Origin: DAHVFK01 sp035310985
GTDB taxonomy: Bacteria; Pseudomonadota; Gammaproteobacteria; Burkholderiales; SG8-39
Direction: 5' to 3'
DNA length: 64,000 nt
Assembly (NCBI GenBank): GCA_035310985.1
Contig: DATGDH010000029.1
Coordinates: 1 to 64,000 of the forward strand
Shown: piece after piece, positions 16,307-24,718 of the stretch
How the letters are laid out: the number at the start of each line of letters is the position of its first letter
Numbering within the stretch: position 1 is the stretch's first letter
The notes under the pieces: model-generated
Databases searched by the model: none
What the model was told of the DNA's origin: nothing
What the model saw: the letters and a program-made list of their open reading frames with translations, nothing else
Made by a program: the position numbers and the translations under genes

Positions 16307-17073
16307 GACTCGGGTGCCTCCAGGCTGAAGACCACCGGGATGTCCACCGTGAAGGCGGTGCCGCGCAGGCTCGTGGGGATGGGCGTCACGGGCTTCGCCT
16401 TCCGGATCATGTCGAGCGCCTCGCGATCGAGGATCTCGTGCCCGCTGCTGCTGCGCACGCTCAGCGCGGCGATCGTGCCGTCGGCGCCGATCGCCATGCG
16501 CACTTCCGCCCTGCCCTGCCAGTTGTTGTCCAGCGCGACGGGCGGGTAGCGCTTGTAGCGGCGCGCCGCCTCGATCACGGCCAGTCGGTACTGCGCGAGC
16601 ATGACCTCGCCCGCTTGTTCGGCCATCGCCGCCGGCGCCGCGGGCTGCGGCGCGATGCTCGCAATCGGCTGAGATGGCTGAGATGCAGGCGCAGCCGGTG
16701 CGACGGGCGGTTCCTCGGACGTCGCCGCTACCGGCTCCGGCGGCGCAGGCGGCGGAGCCTTTCTTACGGGCTTCGCCCGGGCAAGCGGCTTGGCAGGCGG
16801 CCTGTGCACGACGGGCTTTGCCGGCGCCTTCCTTGGCTCGGGCGGCGCGGCGACCGGAGCCTGGGGCAAGGCCGCGGGGGCGGGTTGCGCGGGCTCCAGC
16901 CGCGCCACGAGCGGCGACCGTGCCGGCGGCGGCTCCAGCGTCGCGAAGTGCACCGCGGGAAAGACCACGAACAGGGCAAGGTGCAAGCCGAGCGACGCGA
17001 CGAGCGCGTATTCGAGCGTGCGTCCACTCGCGCCGTGCGCGGATATGTCGCCGTCCAACAGCGCCGCCGCCAT
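16303..17073 (-). CDS. TonB-family energy transducer
   Basis: This is a 256-residue TonB-like protein. It has a short cytoplasmic start, one membrane helix (about residues 24-45), a long Pro/Ala/Lys-rich periplasmic spacer with repeated KPV/PPAKPL stretches, and a C-terminal TonB domain (YKRYPPVALDNNWQGRAEVRMAIGADG is the start, DREALDMIRKA the middle). The C-terminal fold matches proteins that carry proton-motive energy from ExbBD to outer-membrane receptors. No exbB, exbD or receptor gene lies next to it, so its partner is unknown. Confidence 0.88.
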   Translation of the reverse strand: MAAALLDGDISAHGASGRTLEYALVASLGLHLALFVVFPAVHFATLEPPPARSPLVARLEPAQPAPAALPQAPVAAPPEPRKAPAKPVVHRPPAKPLARAKPVRKAPPPAPPEPVAATSEEPPVAPAAPASQPSQPIASIAPQPAAPAAMAEQAGEVMLAQYRLAVIEAARRYKRYPPVALDNNWQGRAEVRMAIGADGTIAALSVRSSSGHEILDREALDMIRKAKPVTPIPTSLRGTAFTVDIPVVFSLEAPES

Positions 17074-17131
17074 GCGTGCTCACCTCGCAGAGCGCGCCAC
17101 TATACACCGGCAAGGCGGCCCGACCGGCGCC

Positions 17132-19456
17132 TCAGCGGCCGCCTTGCAGCGCGCGCCAGACTTTCTCGGCCGTGAGCGGCATCTCGAGGTGCAGCACGCC
17201 GCGCTCGGCGAGCGCGTCGAGCACCGCGTGCACCACCGCAGGTACCGCGCCGATGGTGCCGAGCTCGCCGCAGCCTTTCACGCCGAGCAGGTTGGTGGTG
17301 CAGGGCACGCTCTCGTCGAACCCGGTCGCCATCGATGGAAACTGGTCGGCGCGCGGCAGGCCGTAGTCCATGAGCGAACCCGTGAGCAGCTGTCCGCTGT
17401 CCGGGTCGTACACGGCCCGCTCGTAGAGCGCCTGGCCGACGCCCTGCGCGATGCCTCCGTGAATCTGGCCTTCGACGATCATGTGATTGATGACCCGCCC
17501 GATGTCGTCGACACTCGCGATGCGCGCGACCTGGACTTCGCCGGTCTCGGGATCGACCTCGACCTCGCACACCTGGGCGCCGTTCGGCCATGAGGGCGTC
17601 GACGGCGTCTGGGTGGCGGAAACGCGGATAAAGCGCTCGGCCTGGCGCGCGGCGAGCTCGTCGAGCCGGATCGCGCGGTCGGTGCCGGCGATGCGGAACT
17701 TGCCGTCCCGGTATTCGATGTCCGCCACCGCCGCCTCGAGCGCATCTGCGGCGAGCTCCTTGCCGCGCACGATCGTCTTGTGCCCCGCGGCCACGACCGC
17801 GGAGCCGCCGACGAAGGCGGAGCGCGAGCCGACGCTGCCCACGCCGTTCGCCCGGTCGGTGTCGCCCTGCACGATGCGGATGCTCGCGGCGGGGACCTGC
17901 AACACCTCGGTGATGAGCTGCGTGTAGGTCGTCTCGAGACCCTGCCCCATTGCCTGCGTGCCGGAGAACACCGTCACCGCGCCGTCGGCGTCCACCTGGA
18001 TGTCCACCGTCTCGGTAGGCACGGCGCCGGTCCATTCCAGGTACATCGAAAGCCCGCGCCCGCGCAGCTTGCCGCGGCGCCTGGACTCCTCGCGCCGCGC
18101 GGCGAACCCGTTCCAGTCGGCGCGCGCCAGCACCGTGTCCAGGACGTGCGGGAAGTTGCCCACGTCGTAGACGTCCCCGAGGTGCGTCCGGTACGGGAAG
18201 TCCTTCGGCTGCAGCAGATTGCGCCGGCGGATTTCCGACGGATCGAGTTTCATCTCGCGCCCCGCTTTTTCGATCAGGCGCTCCATGAGGAAATTCGCTT
18301 CCGGCCGCCCGGCGCCGCGGTAGGCGCCGGTCGCCATGGTGTTCGTCAGCACCGCGCGCACGTGATAGTCGACCACTGGCACGCGATACACCGTGGTCTG
18401 CACCTTGGGGCCGAGCGCCAGGGGAATGATGGCGGAGGAGCCCACGGGCACTGACCCGATGTTGGCGAGCATCTGCATGCGCAGCGCGAGGATGCGCCCC
18501 TGAGCGTCGAGCGCGAGGCTCGCCTTGAAATGCTGGTCGCGGCCCATGTGCGCGCCGAGGAACTCCTCGCTGCGCTCGGCGCGCCATTTCACCGGCCGCT
18601 TGAGCTTTTTGGCGGCGTAGCAGACCAGCGCATCCTCGGGCGTGAGGCCGGTCTTCATGCCGAAGCCGCCGCCGATATCGCCGTTGACGATGCGGAAGTC
18701 CTCCTGCTTCGTGCGAAACACGGCGCCGAGCGCCTCGCGCGCGCCGGTCGGCGTCTGGTTCTGCGTGTAGAGCGTCGTGCGGCCGCTGTCGAACACCGCG
18801 ATCGCACAGCGCGGCTCGAGCGCGTTCGCGATCAGGCGCTGGTTGTGCAGCTCGAGCTCGGTGACGTGCGCCGCCCGGGCGAGCGCTGCGTCCACCGCCT
18901 TGGCGTCGCCGTAGCGCGACTCGGCGGAAACATTGCCTGGCGCTTCGGCCCAGATGAGCGGCGCCCCCGCCTGCACCGCGCGCACGGGGTCGACCACGCA
19001 CGGCAGCTCCTCGTACTCGACCATCGCGAGCTCCGCCGCGTCCTCCGCCTGGTCGCGCGTGGCGGCGACGATCGCCACCACCGGCTGGCCGGCATAGAAC
19101 GCCTTGCCTTCGGCGAGCGGCGTGCGCAACGGGGCCGCCATCGGCGAGCCGTCGGCACGCTTGAACAGCGGCGGAAACGGAATATGGCCGACGCCGTCCT
19201 GGCGCAGGTCCTGCATCGTCCAGGCCGCCTGCACGCCAGGCGCCTCGCGCACCGCCGCGAGGTCGACCGCCACGATCTTCGCGTGGGCGTGCGGCGAGCG
19301 CACGAGAACCATCCAGGCCACGCCAGGGAATGCCCGGTCGTCGCTGAAGAGGCCCTTGCCGACGAGCAGGCGGTCGTCTTCGAGGCGCTTTTGCGTGCGC
19401 GAAGCGCCGAAACGGGCGGCTTGCGGGTCGAATTGAACTGCTGGCGCGTTATCCAT
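17132..19456 (-). CDS. Molybdenum hydroxylase large subunit (xanthine dehydrogenase / CoxL family)
   Basis: This is a 774-residue molybdopterin-binding subunit of the xanthine oxidase family. The N-terminal a/b-hammerhead domain includes GKGLFSDD and RSPHAHAKI. Molybdopterin-binding stretches include GGGFGMK, AYRGAGRPEA, and the catalytic Glu region GCGELGTIG. The loop AYRGAGR lacks the Cys-Ser-Phe-Arg of true CO dehydrogenase, so it is not form I CoxL. The FAD and iron-sulfur subunits normally paired with it are absent on both sides. It starts 18 bases after the gamma-glutamyltransferase gene. The substrate is unknown. Confidence 0.9.
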   Translation of the reverse strand: MDNAPAVQFDPQAARFGASRTQKRLEDDRLLVGKGLFSDDRAFPGVAWMVLVRSPHAHAKIVAVDLAAVREAPGVQAAWTMQDLRQDGVGHIPFPPLFKRADGSPMAAPLRTPLAEGKAFYAGQPVVAIVAATRDQAEDAAELAMVEYEELPCVVDPVRAVQAGAPLIWAEAPGNVSAESRYGDAKAVDAALARAAHVTELELHNQRLIANALEPRCAIAVFDSGRTTLYTQNQTPTGAREALGAVFRTKQEDFRIVNGDIGGGFGMKTGLTPEDALVCYAAKKLKRPVKWRAERSEEFLGAHMGRDQHFKASLALDAQGRILALRMQMLANIGSVPVGSSAIIPLALGPKVQTTVYRVPVVDYHVRAVLTNTMATGAYRGAGRPEANFLMERLIEKAGREMKLDPSEIRRRNLLQPKDFPYRTHLGDVYDVGNFPHVLDTVLARADWNGFAARREESRRRGKLRGRGLSMYLEWTGAVPTETVDIQVDADGAVTVFSGTQAMGQGLETTYTQLITEVLQVPAASIRIVQGDTDRANGVGSVGSRSAFVGGSAVVAAGHKTIVRGKELAADALEAAVADIEYRDGKFRIAGTDRAIRLDELAARQAERFIRVSATQTPSTPSWPNGAQVCEVEVDPETGEVQVARIASVDDIGRVINHMIVEGQIHGGIAQGVGQALYERAVYDPDSGQLLTGSLMDYGLPRADQFPSMATGFDESVPCTTNLLGVKGCGELGTIGAVPAVVHAVLDALAERGVLHLEMPLTAEKVWRALQGGR

Positions 19457-19474
19457 GATCTCCTGAGTGCTCTA

Positions 19475-21100
19475 TCAATAACCGATTGCGGTGCCGTCGC
19501 TGCGCGGATCGGCGCCGCCGATGCGCATTCCATTCTTGGGATCGATGGAAATGCCGTGCGCATGGCCCGCCTTTTCCATCCAGTCCGGCCAGCGGTTGAC
19601 CTGGTGGCCGCGCCGCTCGAGCTCGGCGACCGTGGCAGCGGGGAAACGGCCCTCGATGTTGAGCAGATCGCGCGGCTCGCCGATTCCGAAGCGCCCGGAA
19701 AGCCAGCGCGGCGCGTCGATCGCCTCCTGCACGTCGCGGCCGAAATCGAGCATGCCGACGTAGCCCTGCAGGTGGATCTGCGGCTGGCCGTCCGCCCCCA
19801 TGCAGCCGAAGACGTGCCGCAGCTTGCCGTCCGCGAAGGCCATCGACGCGATAAGCGTATGCAGCGGCCGCTTGCCCGCCTGCAGCCGGTTGGGATGCGC
19901 CGGGTCGAGCGAGAAATACGCCGAGCGGTTCTGCAGCAAGACGCCGGTCGCTCCGGCGACGACCCCGGAGCCGAACAGCGAATACAGGCTTTGGATCAGC
20001 GAAACCGCATTGCCCTCCGCGTCGACCACGCAGACGTATACCGTGTCGCCGGCGAGGGATCCATAGGAAGGCACCCGATCCCAGGCGAGCGCGCGCTCGG
20101 GCGAGATCAACGCACGCCGTTTCGCCGCATAGCCCTTCGAGATGAGCCGCTCGATCGGCACCGGCGCGAAGTCCGGGTCCGCCAGCAGAGCGTCCCGGTC
20201 GCAGAAAGCGATCTGCTTCGCCTGCACGAGCAGGTGCGCCAAGTCGGGCCCGAGCGGATCCATCTTCGCGGTCGCAAAGGGCTCGATCAGGTTCAGCATC
20301 TCGAGCACCGTGAACCCCTGCGTCGGTGCGGGCGTCTCGAAGATCTCGACGCCGCGGTAGGTGCCGCGGATCGGCTCGCCCCATTGCGCGCGCTGCCGGT
20401 CGAAGTCGGATTCGTCGAAGAAGCCGCCTTCTTCGCGCGCAAATGCCGCGAGCTCGCGCGCGGTTTCGCCCGCGTAGAAGCCGTCGCGGCCCGCATCGCC
20501 GATGCGCTCGAGCACGCCCGCAAGGCCCCGATTGACCAGGCGCTCCCCAGCGCGCGGTGATCTTCCCTCGGGCAGGAAGATGGATTTCGCCGCCGCGTTG
20601 AAAACGTTCGCGGCGCGGCCGGTTTCGATCGCGCCCGCGACGCGCTCGGTGACCGGAAAGCCGTCGCGCGCGTAGTCGATCGCCTGCGCGAGGATCCGCC
20701 GCAGCGGCAAGCGGGCGTAGGCCGCGTGCGCGGCGCACCAGCTGTCGACCGAGCCCGGCACCGTCAGCGTGGCCGGCAGCACGCCGGTGAGCGGTATCTC
20801 CCGCAGCCCGTGCGCCTCGAACCACCCGAGACCCCCGTTCCGGCTCGCGCGGCCCCCGCCGGCCAAGTATTTGACCTTGCGCGACCCCGCTTCGTGAATC
20901 AGCCAGAAGGCGTCGCCGCCGATCCCGGTCATGTGCGGGTAGAGGACGGAAAGCGCGGCGCTCGCGGCGATCGCCGCATCGACCGCCGAGCCGCCGGAGC
21001 GCAGCACATCGACGCCGGCCGCCGATGCGAGCGCATGCGGGCAACAGACCATCGCCTTCGGCGCCAGGGTCGGCGGCCGAACGAGCACCGATTTATCCAA
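19475..21100 (-). CDS. Gamma-glutamyltransferase-family Ntn hydrolase
   Basis: This is a 541-residue member of the gamma-glutamyltranspeptidase family, which self-cleaves to expose a threonine nucleophile. N-terminal signatures are LASAAGVDVLRSGGSAVDAA and MTGIGGDAFWL. The probable nucleophile is the Thr of SLAGDTVYVCVVDAEGNAVS, followed by GVLLQNRSAYF. No signal peptide is seen, so it looks cytoplasmic, unlike classical periplasmic Ggt. The start used is a TTG at 21100; this is uncertain because the ribosome site is weak. In this catabolic group it may act as an acylase or amide hydrolase instead of a glutathione hydrolase. Confidence 0.85.
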   Translation of the reverse strand: MDKSVLVRPPTLAPKAMVCCPHALASAAGVDVLRSGGSAVDAAIAASAALSVLYPHMTGIGGDAFWLIHEAGSRKVKYLAGGGRASRNGGLGWFEAHGLREIPLTGVLPATLTVPGSVDSWCAAHAAYARLPLRRILAQAIDYARDGFPVTERVAGAIETGRAANVFNAAAKSIFLPEGRSPRAGERLVNRGLAGVLERIGDAGRDGFYAGETARELAAFAREEGGFFDESDFDRQRAQWGEPIRGTYRGVEIFETPAPTQGFTVLEMLNLIEPFATAKMDPLGPDLAHLLVQAKQIAFCDRDALLADPDFAPVPIERLISKGYAAKRRALISPERALAWDRVPSYGSLAGDTVYVCVVDAEGNAVSLIQSLYSLFGSGVVAGATGVLLQNRSAYFSLDPAHPNRLQAGKRPLHTLIASMAFADGKLRHVFGCMGADGQPQIHLQGYVGMLDFGRDVQEAIDAPRWLSGRFGIGEPRDLLNIEGRFPAATVAELERRGHQVNRWPDWMEKAGHAHGISIDPKNGMRIGGADPRSDGTAIGY

Positions 21101-21214
21101 GACTTGGGACCTACTTCACGATATGCAGCGTCGCCGCCGCGTTGTTCTCGGGCAATCCGCTTCGGAGAAACGTGGAATTCTAATGGCAATCCCTACATAC
21201 TGGGACCGCCCCGG

Positions 21215-22783
21215 TCAGGTCTTGCTCAAGGACTTGACGATGCGATCGCGCAGCAGCCGGTGCTGGATCTTGCCGGTTGCGGTGCGCGGCACGTCCTCCT
21301 CGCGCATGAAGGAGATCGAACGCGGGCGCTTGTAGCCGGCGATCTTGTCCTTGCACCATTCGAGCAGATCGGCCTCGCTGGCGCGGCGGCCCGCGTTGAG
21401 CATGACCACGGCATGCACCGCTTCGCCCCATTTCTCGTGCGGCACGCCGACCACGGCGACGTCCTTCACCGCGGGATGCCGCGCGAGCAGATTCTCGACC
21501 TCCGACGGATAGACGTTCTCGCCTCCGCTGATGATCATGTTCTTCTTGCGGTCGACGAGGTGATAGAAGCCGTCGGCATCCCGGCGTGCCATGTCGCCGA
21601 CGCTGCAGTAGGCGCCACGGAACGCCTCGGCGGTCTTGTTCGGCAGGTTCCAGTAGCCGTCGAAGGTGTAGGGCGTGCGCGAGTACAGCTCGCCGACCTC
21701 GCCTTCCGGCACATCGTTGCCAGCCTCGTCAAGCAGCCGCACGCGCCCGGTGCCGGTGAACTCGCGGCCAACCGAGCCGAGCTTGGTGAGCTGGTGGTCG
21801 GGTCGAAGCAGAGTCACCCAGCCCGCCTCGGTCGAACCGTACAGCTCGTACAGCCGCGAGTTGCGGAAATGCTCCATGATCGCCAGCTTGGTCTCGCGCC
21901 GGGCCGGCGCGGACGAGATCAGCAGCTTGTTGACGCTGCCGACGTCGTACTTGTCCTTTACCGCCTGCGGCAGGCCCAGGGTCATGATGTAATGCGTGGG
22001 CACCAGCGAGGTGAAGCTCACGTGCTGAGCCGAGAGCGTCGCGAGCAGGTGTTCGGGATCGAAGCTGTGGCGGTCGTACACGCCGCAAGCCGCGCCGCAG
22101 TAGGCGAACGCGGAGAAGAAGTTGAGCGAGTTGGCATGGCACATCGGCATTACCAGCAGCCCGGCATCGTCGCGCGAGAAGCCGAAGTCCAGCGCGGTGA
22201 CGAGCGCCATGAGCGCCTGGCCGGCGTGACTGCGGATCGCGCCCTTCGGGTTGCCCGTGGTGCCGGACGTGTACATTAGCGCCCAGGTGTCCTGCGGGGT
22301 GACGGTCACGGCTGGCGCGTCGGCCGCGGCCCGCGCGAGCAGCTCCTCGTATGGGCGATACCCGGCCGGCGCCGGCTGCGTTCCGAAGTGCACGTAATTC
22401 GCATCGGGAATATCGAGCTCGGCGCGGACTGCCGCGACGCTGCTGAGCAGCGCGTCCTGGACGATGAACGCGCGCACGCCTGCGTCCCGTGCGATGTAGC
22501 GGACCTCCGTGCCGACCAGGCGGAAGTTGACCGGCACTGCGATCAGCCCGGCCTTGCCGAGGCCGGCGTAGATCTCCGCCCACTCGATACAGTTGTAGGC
22601 GAGGATCGCCACGCGGTCGCCCTTGCGCAGCCCCATGCCGAGCAGCGCATTGGCGAGCCGGTTCGCGCGCTCGTCCCACTGCGCGAAGGTCAGAGTGCGC
22701 CGCGAATCCCTCGCGGCGTCTCTATGCGGGTCGATGCGCGCGTAGGCGGCGACCGCCTCGGGAACCGTCAGCAGCGACGTCAT
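21215..22783 (-). CDS. AMP-forming acyl-CoA synthetase/ligase
   Basis: This is a 522-residue ANL-superfamily ligase that activates a carboxylic acid with ATP and CoA. The adenylation core motif is YTSGTTGNPKGA. Downstream are YELYGSTEAGW, the Asp of CSVGDMARRD, and the catalytic Lys in RTATGKIQHR. The ATG overlaps the stop of the TPP enzyme gene (ATGA), so the two are made together. Pairing with a TPP lyase suggests activation of a 2-hydroxy or 2-oxo acid, but that is inference; the substrate cannot be read from the sequence. Confidence 0.92.
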   Translation of the reverse strand: MTSLLTVPEAVAAYARIDPHRDAARDSRRTLTFAQWDERANRLANALLGMGLRKGDRVAILAYNCIEWAEIYAGLGKAGLIAVPVNFRLVGTEVRYIARDAGVRAFIVQDALLSSVAAVRAELDIPDANYVHFGTQPAPAGYRPYEELLARAAADAPAVTVTPQDTWALMYTSGTTGNPKGAIRSHAGQALMALVTALDFGFSRDDAGLLVMPMCHANSLNFFSAFAYCGAACGVYDRHSFDPEHLLATLSAQHVSFTSLVPTHYIMTLGLPQAVKDKYDVGSVNKLLISSAPARRETKLAIMEHFRNSRLYELYGSTEAGWVTLLRPDHQLTKLGSVGREFTGTGRVRLLDEAGNDVPEGEVGELYSRTPYTFDGYWNLPNKTAEAFRGAYCSVGDMARRDADGFYHLVDRKKNMIISGGENVYPSEVENLLARHPAVKDVAVVGVPHEKWGEAVHAVVMLNAGRRASEADLLEWCKDKIAGYKRPRSISFMREEDVPRTATGKIQHRLLRDRIVKSLSKT

Positions 22784-24504
22784 GCGCCATGCTCACGGCG
22801 CCGGCGTTCCGCCTCGTCCCAAGCAGTCAACGCCTGATAGTCGGGCACCCAGCCCAGCCCCTTACCGGCATCCGATGACAACGCATGCTGCGTCACCACC
22901 ACGTCGAGCAGCGCGGGCGCCTTGGCAAACGCTTCCTCGAGCGCAGCTGGCAGCCGCGCCGGATCGGTCACGCGCTCGCCGTGCAGCCCGAACGCGCGCG
23001 CCATGCCGGCGTAATCGCTCCAGGCGAGCGTAGTGCCCACCACGCGCCCGCCGTAGTTCATCTGCTGATCCAGGCGCTCAATGTTCCAGGCGGCGTTGTT
23101 GGCGATGACGAACACCACCTTGGCGCCATGGCGCTTGGCCGAATCGATCTCCATGGCGTTGATGCCGAAGGCACCGTCGCCGCTGATCACGACTACCTGG
23201 CGCTCCGGGTGAAGCAGCGCCGCGGCAATCCCGAATGGTACGCCTACGCCCAGACAGCCGAAGGCGCCGGCGTCGAGGTAGGTGCGGGCTTCGAGGCCCA
23301 TGCGCGCGAAGCTCAGGATGTCGCCGCCGTCGGCGATGGCGATCGCATCCGATCGCAGCACCTGCCGCAGCGCCCCGAAGATGCGGTTGGGATGCATGTG
23401 ACCATCCTCGCCCGCCGGTGCCGTCGCCAACGAGTCGACGTGTTTGCCCGAGCGGCGCAGGTGCTCGGCGCGAAGCGCCGCAGACCAGTCACGGTCGAGG
23501 GCGGGCGACTGCTTCGGGAGCGCGGCGGCGAGCGCCGCCAGGGCACGCGCAGGGTGCGCATACAGCTCGACCTCGCCACGGCGATTCTCGCGCAGCTCCT
23601 CCCAGTTGTCCGCGATGCGGATCAGCTTTGCGTTCGGCAACACCGCAGGCGAGCCATAGCCCATCTGGTAGTCGAGCTTGCGCCCGACCACGATCGCCAG
23701 GTCGGCTTCCTGCATCGCGCGGCCGCGCATTGCTCCCACCACTGACGGATGCCCTGACGGCACGAGCCCGCGGCTCTCCTGCGTATCGAGATACACCGCG
23801 CCGCTGCGGTCGAGCAGTCCGACCAGCTCCGCGGAGGCGCCCTGCGCGCCGCGGCCAGTGACGATCAGCGGGCGCCGCGCGGCTTCGATGACGCGCGCGG
23901 CCCGCTGCACCTCCTCCGGGTCGGGCGGAATGCGGCGCCGCGGTTTCGAGCGCAGATACTCCTCGAGCACAAGTTGCGGCGGTACCGACGCGCGCAGCAC
24001 GTCGGTCGGAAACTCGACGTAGACCGGCCCGGGAGGGCCGCCATCGCCGATCGCGGTGCTCCAGGCCTTGTCGAGGTCGCGCGGAACGTTATCCGGAACG
24101 CGCAACGTTCGCGACTGCCGCGTCACAGGCTTCATGATCGAGGTGTGATCGATGCCCTGCAGGGGGCCGAGATCGTCCTGCGGCGTCGGCGCGCAACCCC
24201 CGATGAGGATAACTGGTACGCGTTCGAGTTGCGCGTTGGCCATGCCAGTCACGCAGTTGGTGACTCCCGGCCCGGCTGTCGCGCAGGCGACGCCGACACC
24301 TCCGCTAAGCACTGCGTGTGCGTGCGCCATATGAACTGCGGCGCCTTCGTCGCGGACATCGACTATCCTTACGCCCCTCTGGGCGAATTGGTCCCAGATC
24401 GGCTGGATGTGCCCTCCCTGCAGGCCGAAAACCCGGTCGACGCCATGCTCGATCAGGAACTCGACGATCCATTCGGCTACCGTACGTGCCGTAGAAGTTT
24501 TCAT
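22780..24504 (-). CDS. Thiamine pyrophosphate-dependent enzyme (acetolactate synthase-like)
   Basis: This is a 574-residue three-domain TPP enzyme. The cofactor-activating Glu is in DVRDEGAAVHMAHA. The middle domain contains LIVTGRGAQGASAEL. The TPP/Mg motif is GDGAFGINAMEIDSAKRHG followed by NNAAWN. It resembles acetolactate synthase, 2-hydroxyacyl-CoA lyase and oxalyl-CoA decarboxylase. No small regulatory ilvH-type subunit is adjacent, which argues against a biosynthetic acetolactate synthase. It heads the leftward group with an acyl-CoA ligase, a GGT-family hydrolase and a molybdenum hydroxylase. Confidence 0.85.
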   Translation of the reverse strand: MKTSTARTVAEWIVEFLIEHGVDRVFGLQGGHIQPIWDQFAQRGVRIVDVRDEGAAVHMAHAHAVLSGGVGVACATAGPGVTNCVTGMANAQLERVPVILIGGCAPTPQDDLGPLQGIDHTSIMKPVTRQSRTLRVPDNVPRDLDKAWSTAIGDGGPPGPVYVEFPTDVLRASVPPQLVLEEYLRSKPRRRIPPDPEEVQRAARVIEAARRPLIVTGRGAQGASAELVGLLDRSGAVYLDTQESRGLVPSGHPSVVGAMRGRAMQEADLAIVVGRKLDYQMGYGSPAVLPNAKLIRIADNWEELRENRRGEVELYAHPARALAALAAALPKQSPALDRDWSAALRAEHLRRSGKHVDSLATAPAGEDGHMHPNRIFGALRQVLRSDAIAIADGGDILSFARMGLEARTYLDAGAFGCLGVGVPFGIAAALLHPERQVVVISGDGAFGINAMEIDSAKRHGAKVVFVIANNAAWNIERLDQQMNYGGRVVGTTLAWSDYAGMARAFGLHGERVTDPARLPAALEEAFAKAPALLDVVVTQHALSSDAGKGLGWVPDYQALTAWDEAERRRREHGA

Positions 24505-24592
24505 CGTCAGCCTCGAGGGGAGTTCGCATGAGAGGGATCATGCAATTGAGCGCGCAAGCTCTGGTGCGAGTGCGCTGTCGCACCAAGGTAAA

Positions 24593-24682
24593 TGGCGGAG
24601 AGAGAGGGATTCGAACCCCCGGTACGGTTACCCGTACAACAGATTTCGAGTCTGCCGCATTCGACCACTCTGCCATCTCTCC
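24593..24682 (-). tRNA. tRNA-Ser (anticodon CGA)
   Basis: This is a 90-nt type II tRNA. The acceptor stem GGAGAGA pairs with TCTCTCC, followed by G and an encoded CCA. The D arm reads GGCAGAGTGGTCGAATGC. The anticodon loop is CTCGAAA, giving CGA for serine UCG codons. A long variable arm (TACGGGTAACCGTA) is typical of serine, and the T arm is GGGGGTTCGAATCCC. It lies 36 bases after serS, which encodes the enzyme that charges it, and is probably co-transcribed. Confidence 0.97.
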
Positions 24683-24718
24683 GCTTTCGCGATCGGTCGA
24701 CGCGAGGCGCGGATTCTA

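Noticed and set aside
17132..19456. Form I carbon monoxide dehydrogenase large subunit
   Set aside because: The active-site loop reads AYRGAGR without the Cys-Ser-Phe-Arg of form I CoxL, and coxM/coxS are not present.
22780..24504. Biosynthetic acetolactate synthase (ilvB)
   Set aside because: There is no small regulatory subunit or ilvC beside it, and it overlaps an acyl-CoA ligase gene; a catabolic TPP enzyme is more likely.
24305..24676. Open frame whose translation starts MAEWSNAADSKSVV
   Set aside because: This is a translated tRNA-Ser gene, a well-known false protein; the RNA gene explains it.
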